Positions 38,119 through 45,930 of a DNA stretch of 64,000 nucleotides are shown one piece after another. Numbering within the stretch: position 1 is the first letter of the stretch; each line of letters begins with the position of its first letter. The stretch comes from Arthrobacter sp. zg-Y1110 (GTDB lineage: Bacteria > Actinomycetota > Actinomycetes > Actinomycetales > Micrococcaceae). The notes under the pieces were generated by a model. The model saw only the letters and a program-made list of their open reading frames with translations. It was not told the DNA's origin and searched no databases. The DNA is taken from positions 496,001-560,000 of the forward strand of contig NZ_CP104272.1 of the NCBI RefSeq assembly GCF_025244865.1, read 5' to 3'. A program made the position numbers and the translations under genes.

Positions 38119-38703
38119 GTGGGCGAAAACCTGAGGCGGGTCCAAAGGATAGTGCAGGTGCAGTTCGGGGTTCCCGAGCCCCCGGACAGCTACGCCGAGA
38201 CCTGCGCCCGGCTCGATGCGGCGATTGCCGTCACCGCCGCGCGCCAGGACGTGCTGCGGAACCAGGTCCGCGCGGCTTGGGAAGTGGCGCGGCACTACGG
38301 TGCGGTCGCGCGGTCCTACGAAACCCGGTTGAAGGCGTTGGAAGCCGTTGTTGCCGAGGAACGGCTGACCGCAGGCCAAGCCGTCAGCCTCGCCGCGACC
38401 GCGCGCCGCATGTATGACCTTGCGGTACGCGTTGAAGCCACGGCACGCCACCATTTTGAGGTTGTCCGTGCGAAGGAATCCCGTGTGGAGGAATTGATGC
38501 AAAAACTGACAAGTTCGAAGTCGCAGCTGAAGCTGGCACAAACGGCGGAGAACCACCGAAACCGGCTGCGTTCCCTCGAAGCGGCCGTCGAGCAGGACCC
38601 GATGACTTATAACAAAAGCCGCTCCGACCACGAGCTCCACGAGGCGGCCAGGCTCGCCCGCGAAGCAGAGGCATTGGCCGGGCTAAAGGGAGGCTGGTCC
38701 TGA
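38119..38703 (+). CDS. Coiled-coil protein of unknown function
   Basis: A 194-residue, highly charged, almost all-helical protein with heptad-like spacing from about residue 60 to 190, and no membrane segment. GTG start with AGAGAGG nine bases upstream. Its TGA overlaps the ATG of the next gene by one base (TGATG), so the two are translated together: a cytoplasmic coiled-coil protein plus a short membrane protein. No known family recognised. Confidence 0.7.
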   Translation: MGENLRRVQRIVQVQFGVPEPPDSYAETCARLDAAIAVTAARQDVLRNQVRAAWEVARHYGAVARSYETRLKALEAVVAEERLTAGQAVSLAATARRMYDLAVRVEATARHHFEVVRAKESRVEELMQKLTSSKSQLKLAQTAENHRNRLRSLEAAVEQDPMTYNKSRSDHELHEAARLAREAEALAGLKGGWS

Positions 38704-39239
38704 TGGCCGCGCAGATCCAACCGATACTGGTCACCGTGCCGCTCAGTCCACGGCATCCCCACTCAGTGCGAACCATCGTGGGCCTGAGCGTGGCCGCGAT
38801 GCTGTTCCTCGTGATGGGCGGCGGTGACCTGATTGCACTGCTGATCGCATTCGGCTTTATTGTTCAGCCCGTCCAAGCTGTCACCGACAAACTCATCCGG
38901 TGGCCGCGGCAGGACCGTGCGGACGCAGAAGCCCTCACCGGAGTGGTCCGCGAGTACTTCTACAACGCACCCGCGGTGGACGCGAAAGGCGTCCGTGAAC
39001 TGGTAGCGAAGCGGCAGCTGCAGGTCAACGACGACGGCGGCGGGCAGCTGCGCCTGGCGCTTACCGGGCGGCGGAAACCTACGGCGGCCGGCAGCAGGCC
39101 CGAGGCCAGGCTGTCCTTCAAGTGCGGCGACGTGGGGCTCATGGACTTCGACCGGCTGCTGCAGAACGCCGAAAACGATCCGCCGGTCCGGCGTGCAACT
39201 GACCGGATGCGCCGTCCGGGCACCGGGGCGGCTGCCTGA
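38703..39239 (+). CDS. Small membrane protein paired with the coiled-coil protein
   Basis: A 178-residue protein. Residues 25-60 (TIVGLSVAAMLFLVMGGGDL then IALLIAFGFIVQPV) form two closely spaced membrane segments; residues 70-178 are a soluble basic domain containing LTGVVREYFYNAPAVDAKGV and AEARLSFKCGDVGLMD-like strands. One-base overlap with the upstream gene. Function unknown; a membrane anchor for the coiled-coil partner is one possibility. Confidence 0.68.
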   Translation: MAAQIQPILVTVPLSPRHPHSVRTIVGLSVAAMLFLVMGGGDLIALLIAFGFIVQPVQAVTDKLIRWPRQDRADAEALTGVVREYFYNAPAVDAKGVRELVAKRQLQVNDDGGGQLRLALTGRRKPTAAGSRPEARLSFKCGDVGLMDFDRLLQNAENDPPVRRATDRMRRPGTGAAA

Positions 39240-39333
39240 ACCGGTACCGGTCCGGCGTGTCCTGTCGGGGTGGCCGTGCGGGGTGCCGGGGGCGGCGGCA
39301 AGGTTTGTGCCCAGCGGCTGAGAACATAGAAGT

Positions 39334-39753
39334 ATGCAGACACTCAGCCTCAAGGAAGCCACCGCCCTCGCAGAACAGGCAGCAGCCGTAGCCGAGGCCC
39401 ATATTCCCTACGGCTCCGGGCTGGGTGCCCCCGCTTCCTTCACGCTTGCCTGGCTGATGGCCTCCGCCGGGCTGGAGGGCGTGCGGGTGGCCAGCGGAAG
39501 CTCGGGCATGGGCGATCACTTCTGGGTGGAGACGGATCAGTGGCGCATCGACCCGACCCTGCGCCAGTTCGCCCGGCTGAACGGCCGTCCGCTGGTGGAA
39601 CCGGTCAGTGAACCGGGTAACTTTGCCGCCGTCAAATACCACGCCGTGCCCGGTTCGCGGCAGGAAGCGGTCCGGGAGGTCTCCTACGGATTCCGGAACG
39701 CGGCCGAGACCGAGGACTTCGTCAATGAGATGGCTGCGGCCATCCGCCTCTAA
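39334..39753 (+). CDS. Hypothetical protein, 139 residues
   Basis: A soluble acidic protein with FTLAWLMASAGLEGVRVASG and DHFWVETDQWRIDPTLRQFARL. The DHFWVE...WRIDPT pattern recalls transglutaminase-like or papain-like folds in which His and Asp are catalytic, but no clear Cys partner is present, so a catalytic role is not supported. Convergent with the next gene, 28 bp apart. Confidence 0.65.
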   Translation: MQTLSLKEATALAEQAAAVAEAHIPYGSGLGAPASFTLAWLMASAGLEGVRVASGSSGMGDHFWVETDQWRIDPTLRQFARLNGRPLVEPVSEPGNFAAVKYHAVPGSRQEAVREVSYGFRNAAETEDFVNEMAAAIRL

Positions 39754-39781
39754 CCCGAGAACTTCCCATGCCGGCGATCAG

Positions 39782-40258
39782 TTACTGCCCGAACTCTTCC
39801 CCGGCGAGAGTGATCAGTTCTTCCTCATTGGACCTCACGTCCACCGGCCGTTTAAGGCCCCCGTTGGAGGTGTAGAACCACAGGGCAATCCGCTCATCCG
39901 GCCAGCCGGCTTGGCGGCCCATCCGGACCACGTCCTTAACTGTGGGAAGCACCCGCTCACTATTCCAGTCGAACTGGAAACCCGGATACAGGAACTGCTT
40001 TCCCCGCTTTACCACCAGGATCCTCCCCTTCCCGGTGAGCTGGCGGGCCATCGAATTGGGGCCGCCGCCGAAGCCCAGCTGTTGGGCTATCTGGGCCACG
40101 GTGTACAGGCCGTCCTCCCGTTCCATCGACTGCCACTGCGCCTCCGGTCCCGCCGTCTCGGCCGTGCCCGGGCTACGGGAAGAACCAAGGTTCGGGGAAG
40201 AACCGGGTGCCTGCCGCGGGGGAAGGGAACTGTGTCTCTGGGTTTCGCGATCGCTCAT
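39782..40258 (-). CDS. Orphan MbcA/ParS/Xre antitoxin-like protein
   Basis: A 158-residue protein. The N-terminal 50 residues are Ser/Pro/Arg-rich and disordered. Residues 60-90 (YTVAQIAQQLGFGGGPNSMARQ) look like a helix-turn-helix. The C-terminal YPGFQFDWNSERVLPTVKDV ... WFYTSNGGLKRPVDV ... LAGEEFG resembles the toxin-binding DUF2384 domain of MbcA/ParS antitoxins. No RES-domain toxin gene is adjacent, so it may be an orphan regulator. The frame is open 60 codons upstream, but the ATG at 40258 starts the plausible protein. Confidence 0.6.
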   Translation of the reverse strand: MSDRETQRHSSLPPRQAPGSSPNLGSSRSPGTAETAGPEAQWQSMEREDGLYTVAQIAQQLGFGGGPNSMARQLTGKGRILVVKRGKQFLYPGFQFDWNSERVLPTVKDVVRMGRQAGWPDERIALWFYTSNGGLKRPVDVRSNEEELITLAGEEFGQ

Positions 40259-40391
40259 GCCGCGCACGCTACCGCGGCGGCAGGAGCAGGGGCAGAGTAG
40301 CGATGACATCCAAGGGGTCGACGGCGAGCCGGTCTGCGGAGCGGTGCACACCCGCACAGAGCGGCCCGGCGGAACATGGAAAACTGGAAGT

Positions 40392-41057
40392 ATGCAGCCG
40401 TTCGACAAAGTCCAGCCCATCGTCCTGCTTGTGGACAAGACTGATCCCGCCGCCCACCGCGACGCCGTGGCCGCTGCCGCCGTCGCCAGCGTTCGGGCCT
40501 ACACATCCACCAAGGACAGTGAAGCGTGGGAGAACTGGTTGTACGGCCGGTTTACGAAGACCGTCCGCCGGGCGAATCCCAGCACCTTCGGGCGGCTGGC
40601 CGCTGAAGCGCCGTCGGGGGCGGTGACGGTGGGCCGGGCGCAGGCCATCGCCTTCGAACCGGTCACCTACGACCAGATGCCCAAGAACCTCGCGAAGCTG
40701 CAGGTTTCCGGTACCCAGCTGCCGGATGACGCGCCGGCGCCCTGGCCGGGAAACTCCCCGGTGATCGTCCTGAACGCAGACCTGGACATGTCGACCGGCA
40801 AGGCGTCCGCCCAGGCAGCGCACGCGCTGCTGTCCTGGTACCTTCAGCTGGGCCCGACCGCCCGGCAGGCGTGGCAGGATGCCGGGGAACCTGCGGGAGT
40901 CCGCTTCACGGCCGGGAAGCTTTTCGCCGAGTTCGCCGCCCGCCCGGGAGCCGGGCCGCTGATTGTCGACGCCGGAATGACGGAGATTGCCCCGGATACC
41001 GCGACGGCGTTCGTGGAGTCGGCCAGCTTCAGCCCGGCCGCCGGGCTGCCGGTCTGA
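40392..41057 (+). CDS. Type 2 peptidyl-tRNA hydrolase (PTH2) family protein
   Basis: A 221-residue protein with the PTH2 core in the C-terminal half: VIVLNADLDMSTGKASAQAAHALLSWYL contains the D-x-x-M-x-x-G-K-x-x-A-Q-x-x-H-A signature (residues about 127-145), then LIVDAGMTEIAPDTATAF. PTH2 enzymes release tRNA from prematurely terminated peptides and are typical of archaea and eukaryotes; a PTH2-like family is known in actinobacteria. The N-terminal about 110 residues are extra relative to the about 115-residue archaeal enzyme. ATG with GGAAG eight bases upstream. Confidence 0.83.
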   Translation: MQPFDKVQPIVLLVDKTDPAAHRDAVAAAAVASVRAYTSTKDSEAWENWLYGRFTKTVRRANPSTFGRLAAEAPSGAVTVGRAQAIAFEPVTYDQMPKNLAKLQVSGTQLPDDAPAPWPGNSPVIVLNADLDMSTGKASAQAAHALLSWYLQLGPTARQAWQDAGEPAGVRFTAGKLFAEFAARPGAGPLIVDAGMTEIAPDTATAFVESASFSPAAGLPV

Positions 41058-41099
41058 CACATAGGTCCCGGTTGCCGGCGCCATGATAGAAAGACTCGG

Positions 41100-42359
41100 G
41101 TGAGCGAGACCAAGGGGACACCGGCAAACACCACCGCAGGCGGCCGCACCCTGCCGATCTGGCTGGTCGGCATCGCCGTGGTTCTGGTCGCCGTCAATTT
41201 GCGCCCGGGTGCGTCCTCCATAGGGCCGGTCCTGGCCGAGCTGCAGGCCGCACTGGACCTGGACGCCACCGCCGCCGGCGTGCTGACCGCGCTGCCGGGG
41301 CTGACCTTTGCCTTGGTGGGGGCGCTCGCCGTCGCACTTTCGCGCAAAACCGGCATCAACGGCGCCGTTGTCCTGGCGCTGGGGGCGGTGGCAGCAGGCC
41401 TGCTGGCGCGGGCGCTGGCAGGCTCCGCCGTGCTCTTCCTGGCGCTTACCGTGCTCGCCTTCGCCGGCATGGCGGTGGGCAACATCCTCGTCCCCGCCTT
41501 TATCAAGCGCCACGGCGGGTCGCGCCTGGCCCTGTTGAACTCCGTCTACGGCACCACGCTGGCCCTGGGCGCCAGCCTGCCGCTGCTGCTGGGCGGCGTG
41601 CTGGCCGGAAGTGATCCGGCCGGCTGGCGGCTGAGCCTGGGGGTATGGGGCGCAGCGGCCGCGGCGGCGTTTATCCCGTGGATTCTCGTGGCGCTGCGGG
41701 CAGGACGTGATCCGGTGGCGGCCGGCGAGCCGCGCCGGACGAAGGGCGCCCGGATGCGCTCGTCACGCACCGCCGTCGCCCTGAGCATCTTCTTCGGTGT
41801 TCAGTCCATGCACGCCTACGTCCAGTTCGGCTGGGCTGCGCAGATCTACCGCGACGCCGGACTGGAACAGGCGCACGCCGGACTGATGGCCGCGATCATT
41901 GCCGGCCTTGGCATCCCGGGCGGCCTGATCATGCCGGTGCTGGTGGCACGCTCGCCGCGCCTGCGGACCTACATTGTTGGCCTCGGTGTCTGCATGGTGG
42001 CCGGCTACAGCGGGCTGCTGCTGGCAGCGGACACGCTGCCCTGGCTCTGGGCGCTGTTCCTGGGCGTGGGCGGGTTCGCCTTCCCCACCGCGCTGGCACT
42101 GATCACCGCCCGCTCCCGGGAACCGCGGGTCACGGCCCAGCTCTCGGGCTTCATTCAGCCCGTCGGCTATTTGCTGGCCGCCATGGGGCCGTTCGCCATC
42201 GGCGCCCTGCACGATGTCTCCGGCAGCTGGACCCTGCCGTTGGCGCTCCTGATTGCCTCCGCCGCCGTGATGGTCGGGGCCGGCATCCGCGCCGCCGCAC
42301 CGCTGTTCGTGGACGATGAACTGGCCGCGGTGCCGAGACGCCCGGTGAGAGGTTCGTAA
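41100..42359 (+). CDS. MFS transporter, CynX/NimT family
   Basis: A 419-residue carrier with 12 predicted helices. LVAVNLRPGASSIGPVLAEL near the N-terminus and the paired GALAVALSRKTGIN / LALGAVAAGLLARALAG segments are characteristic of the CynX/NimT group, named after cyanate and 2-nitroimidazole transport. Actual substrate unknown. GTG start, 42 bp behind the PTH2-like gene on the same strand, so possibly cotranscribed. Confidence 0.87.
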   Translation: MSETKGTPANTTAGGRTLPIWLVGIAVVLVAVNLRPGASSIGPVLAELQAALDLDATAAGVLTALPGLTFALVGALAVALSRKTGINGAVVLALGAVAAGLLARALAGSAVLFLALTVLAFAGMAVGNILVPAFIKRHGGSRLALLNSVYGTTLALGASLPLLLGGVLAGSDPAGWRLSLGVWGAAAAAAFIPWILVALRAGRDPVAAGEPRRTKGARMRSSRTAVALSIFFGVQSMHAYVQFGWAAQIYRDAGLEQAHAGLMAAIIAGLGIPGGLIMPVLVARSPRLRTYIVGLGVCMVAGYSGLLLAADTLPWLWALFLGVGGFAFPTALALITARSREPRVTAQLSGFIQPVGYLLAAMGPFAIGALHDVSGSWTLPLALLIASAAVMVGAGIRAAAPLFVDDELAAVPRRPVRGS

Positions 42360-42392
42360 GGACGGGCACGGGCGTCTGGACGTCCTCGGACG

Positions 42393-43151
42393 TCAGCGCA
42401 GGTGCGAGGCACCGTTGACGTCGATCACCGTGCCGCTGACCCACTCCGGAGCCGCCGTGGCGAGCCAGGCTACGGTCGCAGCCACTTCCTCCGGCTCCGC
42501 GACCCGGTTGAACGGACTCTGCGCCCGGATGGCTGCGCCGCTGGCCCCCTCCAAGGCGGGGCGGCCCATCCGGGTGTCCACGAATCCCGGTGCGACGGCG
42601 GCGGAGAAGATCCCATGCGGCGCCAGGGCCACGGCAAGGGACTGGGTGAGGGAGTGCAGCCCGGCCTTGCTGGCACCGTAGGCAGCGTTCTCCGGCTCGC
42701 CGCGGTAGGCGCCGCGCGATCCCACATTCACCAGCCGCCCGCCCGCCGGACCCGCGGGCCGCTGGACCAGATGCTCGGCCATCAGCCGGCAGAGGTTCGC
42801 CGGTGCCAACAGGTTGACGTCAAGGGTCTGCCGCCACGCCTCGTGCCAATCGGCAAAAGACCCGGACAACACCGGCTGGGCCCGGAAGATGCCCGCGTTG
42901 TTCACCAGGACGTCCAGGCCGCCGAGCTGATCCACGGCCTCGGCGAAGACCCGCTCGCACTCCGCGGGGGAGGACAGGTCCCCGACGACGACGGCGTGGC
43001 CCGTTCCGGGCAGCGTAGCGGCAACCCGGCGGGCGGCGTCGGCGTCGTGCCCGGCGTGCACCGCCACGGTGTGGCCGGCCACCGCGAGGGCGGCTGCGAT
43101 TGCTGCGCCGATGCCCCGGCCTGCACCGGTGACCAAGGTATTTGTACTCAT
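42393..43151 (-). CDS. Short-chain dehydrogenase/reductase
   Basis: A 252-residue classical SDR. TGAGRGIGAAIA at residues 8-19 is the NAD(P) site, LVNNAGIF the NNAG motif, VNVGSRGAYRGEPENAAYGASKAGL holds the catalytic Ser, Tyr and Lys (given as: S in VGSRG, YGASK). PGFVDTRMG follows as expected. Substrate not determinable; 3-oxoacyl or sugar/alcohol reductases share this layout. Convergent with the MFS gene. Confidence 0.88.
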   Translation of the reverse strand: MSTNTLVTGAGRGIGAAIAAALAVAGHTVAVHAGHDADAARRVAATLPGTGHAVVVGDLSSPAECERVFAEAVDQLGGLDVLVNNAGIFRAQPVLSGSFADWHEAWRQTLDVNLLAPANLCRLMAEHLVQRPAGPAGGRLVNVGSRGAYRGEPENAAYGASKAGLHSLTQSLAVALAPHGIFSAAVAPGFVDTRMGRPALEGASGAAIRAQSPFNRVAEPEEVAATVAWLATAAPEWVSGTVIDVNGASHLR

Positions 43152-43173
43152 CGCCCGAGCGTACCGGCAGGCG

Positions 43174-45000
43174 CTACGGTTCGGCGGAACGTGATGCCTC
43201 CAGGGCGCGGATCAGGGTGGCGGAGTCGTAGGGGCCGTGGTGCCTGCGGTGCCCGATGAAGAAGGTGGGAGTTCCGTGCAGGTCCATCGACTCGGCGTCC
43301 AGGGCATCGTCCAGCACACGGTTGCTGACCTCTGCCGAGCGCAGGTCCGCTTCGAACCGGTCCATGTCCAGGCCCAGGCTCTCCGCCGCGCCCAGCAGGT
43401 CTTCCGGGAGCAGGTTGTCCTGGTTCTCGAAAAGGTGCGCGCTGTATTCCCGGAAGCGCCCCTGCCGGTCCGCGGCCTCTGCAGCTTCGGCAGCCGCAAC
43501 GGCATTGGGATGGACCCTGGACAGCGGCAGATGGCGCCAGACATAGCGCAGCTCGGCACCGAAATGCTCGCGCACTTCCATGATGGTTCCCGTGGCCCGG
43601 CTGCAGAACGGGCACTCGTAATCCCCGTATTCCACAAGGGTCAACGGAGCATCTGCAGGGCCCACTACATGGTCCCGTGCCGGATCCACCGGCCGGGCCA
43701 GCACCTCACCCGGGGGAACGGCAGGGCGCCGTCCCTCCACGGCCCGGAAGATGGCGCTTCCCGCCGTGAACGCCAGAAGTGATCCGGCCAGGACCGCCAC
43801 CCGTGCTTCGTTCTGCACCGCGGGGTCTTCGATGGCGAGGCCGATAATGAACAGGGAGATGGTGAATCCGATGCCGGACAGGGCGGCGCCGCCGGCAATG
43901 CGGCCCAGCGTCAGGCCGGGGCCGAACTCGCCGATCCGCAGCCGGTGCAGCACTGCCGCAGCCCCGAAGATGCCGGTGAACTTTCCCAATACCAGGCCGC
44001 AGACAATGCCCCAGGCGAGTGGGGAACGCAGGGCTAGTTCCAACGTTGGCCCGTCCAGCCGCACTCCGGCGTTGGCGAGGGCGAATACGGGCAGGATCAG
44101 GTAATCCACGTACGGGGTGTAGGCGCTGTGCAGGCGTTCGTTGATGGAAAGGGACTCCCGCACGCTGTGCACCGCCGCCCGGGCGTACCGGGAATTGGGG
44201 GACTGACGGAAGACACGGGTCTGCTCCAACGCGTGCTCCACGTCCCTGCGGGCGGGCGGAAACACGGGGACCAGCAGGGCAATGCCCACGCCCGCCAGGG
44301 TCGGATGCACGCCCGAGGCGTAGAAGGCCAGCCAGACCAGCACCGCCAGCACCGCGTATACGGCGCCGCGCCCGTACGGCAGGTACCGGGTCAGCGCAAC
44401 GGCAGCCAGCCCGGCGAAGGCCAGCAGCAGCGGAACGGGTTCCAGATGGTCGGTGTAGACCAGGGCAATGATGCTGAGCGCGGCAACGTCGTCGACCACC
44501 GCGAGGGTCAGCAGGAAGATCCGCAGCCTGCCGGGAACCCGGGGTCCTGCGACGGCCAGCGCGCCCAGCAGGAACGCGGTGTCGGTGGAGATGACCACGC
44601 CCCACGCACCTGCATCTTCCGTGCCGGCCGTGAACAGCAGGAAGACTAAGGCGGGCACGGCAATCCCCGCGGCCGAGGCGACCACCGGAATCACCGCCCG
44701 GGACCGGTTGGTCAACTCCCCGAGGGCAAACTCCCGCCGCACCTCAAGTCCCACAACGAAGAAGAACACGGCCATGAGTGCATCGTTGACCAGCTCCCGG
44801 GTGGTCAGCTCCAGATCCATGCTGCCCGCACGCACCTCGACGGTGGATTCCCAGAACTCCTCGTAGGAGGCGGCAAACGGTGCATTGGCCCAAAGCACCG
44901 CCAGAATAGTTGCCAGCAGCAGCAGGGCCGCGGGACGCTTTTCCGCGCCGCCGCTGCCGGTGGCAGCGGTGGTGGCAATGCGGTGCGGGCGGGCCGGCAA
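43174..45000 (-). CDS. nhaA: NhaA Na+/H+ antiporter fused to a DsbA-like thioredoxin domain
   Basis: A 608-residue fusion. Residues about 20-410 are NhaA, with the transport aspartate pair in LLTLAVVDDVAALSIIALVY and the STDTAFLLGALA region. Residues about 430-608 are a DSBA-like thioredoxin fold with the dithiol YGDYECPFCSRATG and cis-Pro HGTPTFFIGHRRHHG. This fusion is known in actinobacteria; the thioredoxin part may tune the antiporter redox-dependently. Start is TTG, which lies 3 bp past the stop of the tyrosine phosphatase gene, with AGGTG upstream; a start inside the N-terminal tail cannot be ruled out. Confidence 0.9.
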   Translation of the reverse strand: MPARPHRIATTAATGSGGAEKRPAALLLLATILAVLWANAPFAASYEEFWESTVEVRAGSMDLELTTRELVNDALMAVFFFVVGLEVRREFALGELTNRSRAVIPVVASAAGIAVPALVFLLFTAGTEDAGAWGVVISTDTAFLLGALAVAGPRVPGRLRIFLLTLAVVDDVAALSIIALVYTDHLEPVPLLLAFAGLAAVALTRYLPYGRGAVYAVLAVLVWLAFYASGVHPTLAGVGIALLVPVFPPARRDVEHALEQTRVFRQSPNSRYARAAVHSVRESLSINERLHSAYTPYVDYLILPVFALANAGVRLDGPTLELALRSPLAWGIVCGLVLGKFTGIFGAAAVLHRLRIGEFGPGLTLGRIAGGAALSGIGFTISLFIIGLAIEDPAVQNEARVAVLAGSLLAFTAGSAIFRAVEGRRPAVPPGEVLARPVDPARDHVVGPADAPLTLVEYGDYECPFCSRATGTIMEVREHFGAELRYVWRHLPLSRVHPNAVAAAEAAEAADRQGRFREYSAHLFENQDNLLPEDLLGAAESLGLDMDRFEADLRSAEVSNRVLDDALDAESMDLHGTPTFFIGHRRHHGPYDSATLIRALEASRSAEP

Positions 45001-45002
45001 GG

Positions 45003-45770
45003 CTACACCTGGGCGGGTACCGGCTGCACCAGCTTGCTGCGCAGGCCGCCGATCAGTTCGGACGTGAGGCCGCCGGACCGCAGCACCGCGGTAACGCCGC
45101 CCGCCCTGCCGTCAAGGGTTGCCAGCATGGACCGCATCGCGGCCGGGTGGGCGGCCAGTACGGGATGATCCGCAGGGATGTCATAACCGCCGCTGAGCTC
45201 AGCCAGTCCCATCCGACGGTAGACCTCCGGGAGCCGGGCCTGGGTCCGGGCGTAGTCCTCGACGACGGCCTCCGGTTCCGCACCCAGCACGGTCAGCAGC
45301 GCTGCGGCGAACAGGCCCGTTCGGTCCTTGCCGGCGGCACAGTGGAACAGGACCGCACCGGGGGAATCGGCCACGGCCTGCAGCCCCCGCACCAGGGCCT
45401 CTTTCTGGTACGCGAAGATCTTCGCGTACCACTGGCCCACCTGCTCGGAGGAACGGACCGACTTCAGGAGTTGCCCCGCCAGTTCAGGCGGGGCGTCCAT
45501 GGAATCGGTCAGGGGCAGGGCCAGGTACTGCACCGGATGGTCTGCGGACGGACCGCGTCCGGTGCGTTCCGCTTCGTCAGCCGAGCGCAGATCAATGATC
45601 GTGCGCAGGCCCGCCTCCACGAGTTCGGCTACCTGCTCCGCGGTGGTGGTCGCGACGTCGTCGGCCCTGAGCACCAGGCCCGCGCGGATCTTCCCTCCGT
45701 CCACTGGAATCCCGCCCAGATCCCGCAGGTTCGCCAGCGGCGTCGGGGCAGGAATGATGGGGTTCGGCAT
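45003..45770 (-). CDS. Tyrosine phosphatase (PtpB/Y_phosphatase3 type)
   Basis: A 255-residue phosphatase. LFHCAAGKDRTGLFAAALL contains the HC-x5-R P-loop with the nucleophilic Cys; ANLRDLGGIPVDGGKIRAG near the N-terminus and IIDLRSADEAE are typical for the Y_phosphatase3 family that includes mycobacterial PtpB. Acts on phosphotyrosine and perhaps phosphoinositides. The frame is open 36 codons upstream, but GGAGGA lies nine bases before the ATG at 45770. Nearly abuts nhaA on the same strand, so the two form an operon. Confidence 0.88.
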   Translation of the reverse strand: MPNPIIPAPTPLANLRDLGGIPVDGGKIRAGLVLRADDVATTTAEQVAELVEAGLRTIIDLRSADEAERTGRGPSADHPVQYLALPLTDSMDAPPELAGQLLKSVRSSEQVGQWYAKIFAYQKEALVRGLQAVADSPGAVLFHCAAGKDRTGLFAAALLTVLGAEPEAVVEDYARTQARLPEVYRRMGLAELSGGYDIPADHPVLAAHPAAMRSMLATLDGRAGGVTAVLRSGGLTSELIGGLRSKLVQPVPAQV

Positions 45771-45930
45771 GACAGGTTTCCTCCCGGGTGCCATCCGCCG
45801 GGCATGGCCGGCGGCGCTTGTGGCCACCATCTTAGGCACGATCGGCAACGTGTGCCGCGACACCCGACTATGAGGCACGGCTCACAGGGCGATAGGGTGA
45901 ATTCGATCTCGTTCTCTGAAAGGCCTCTCC

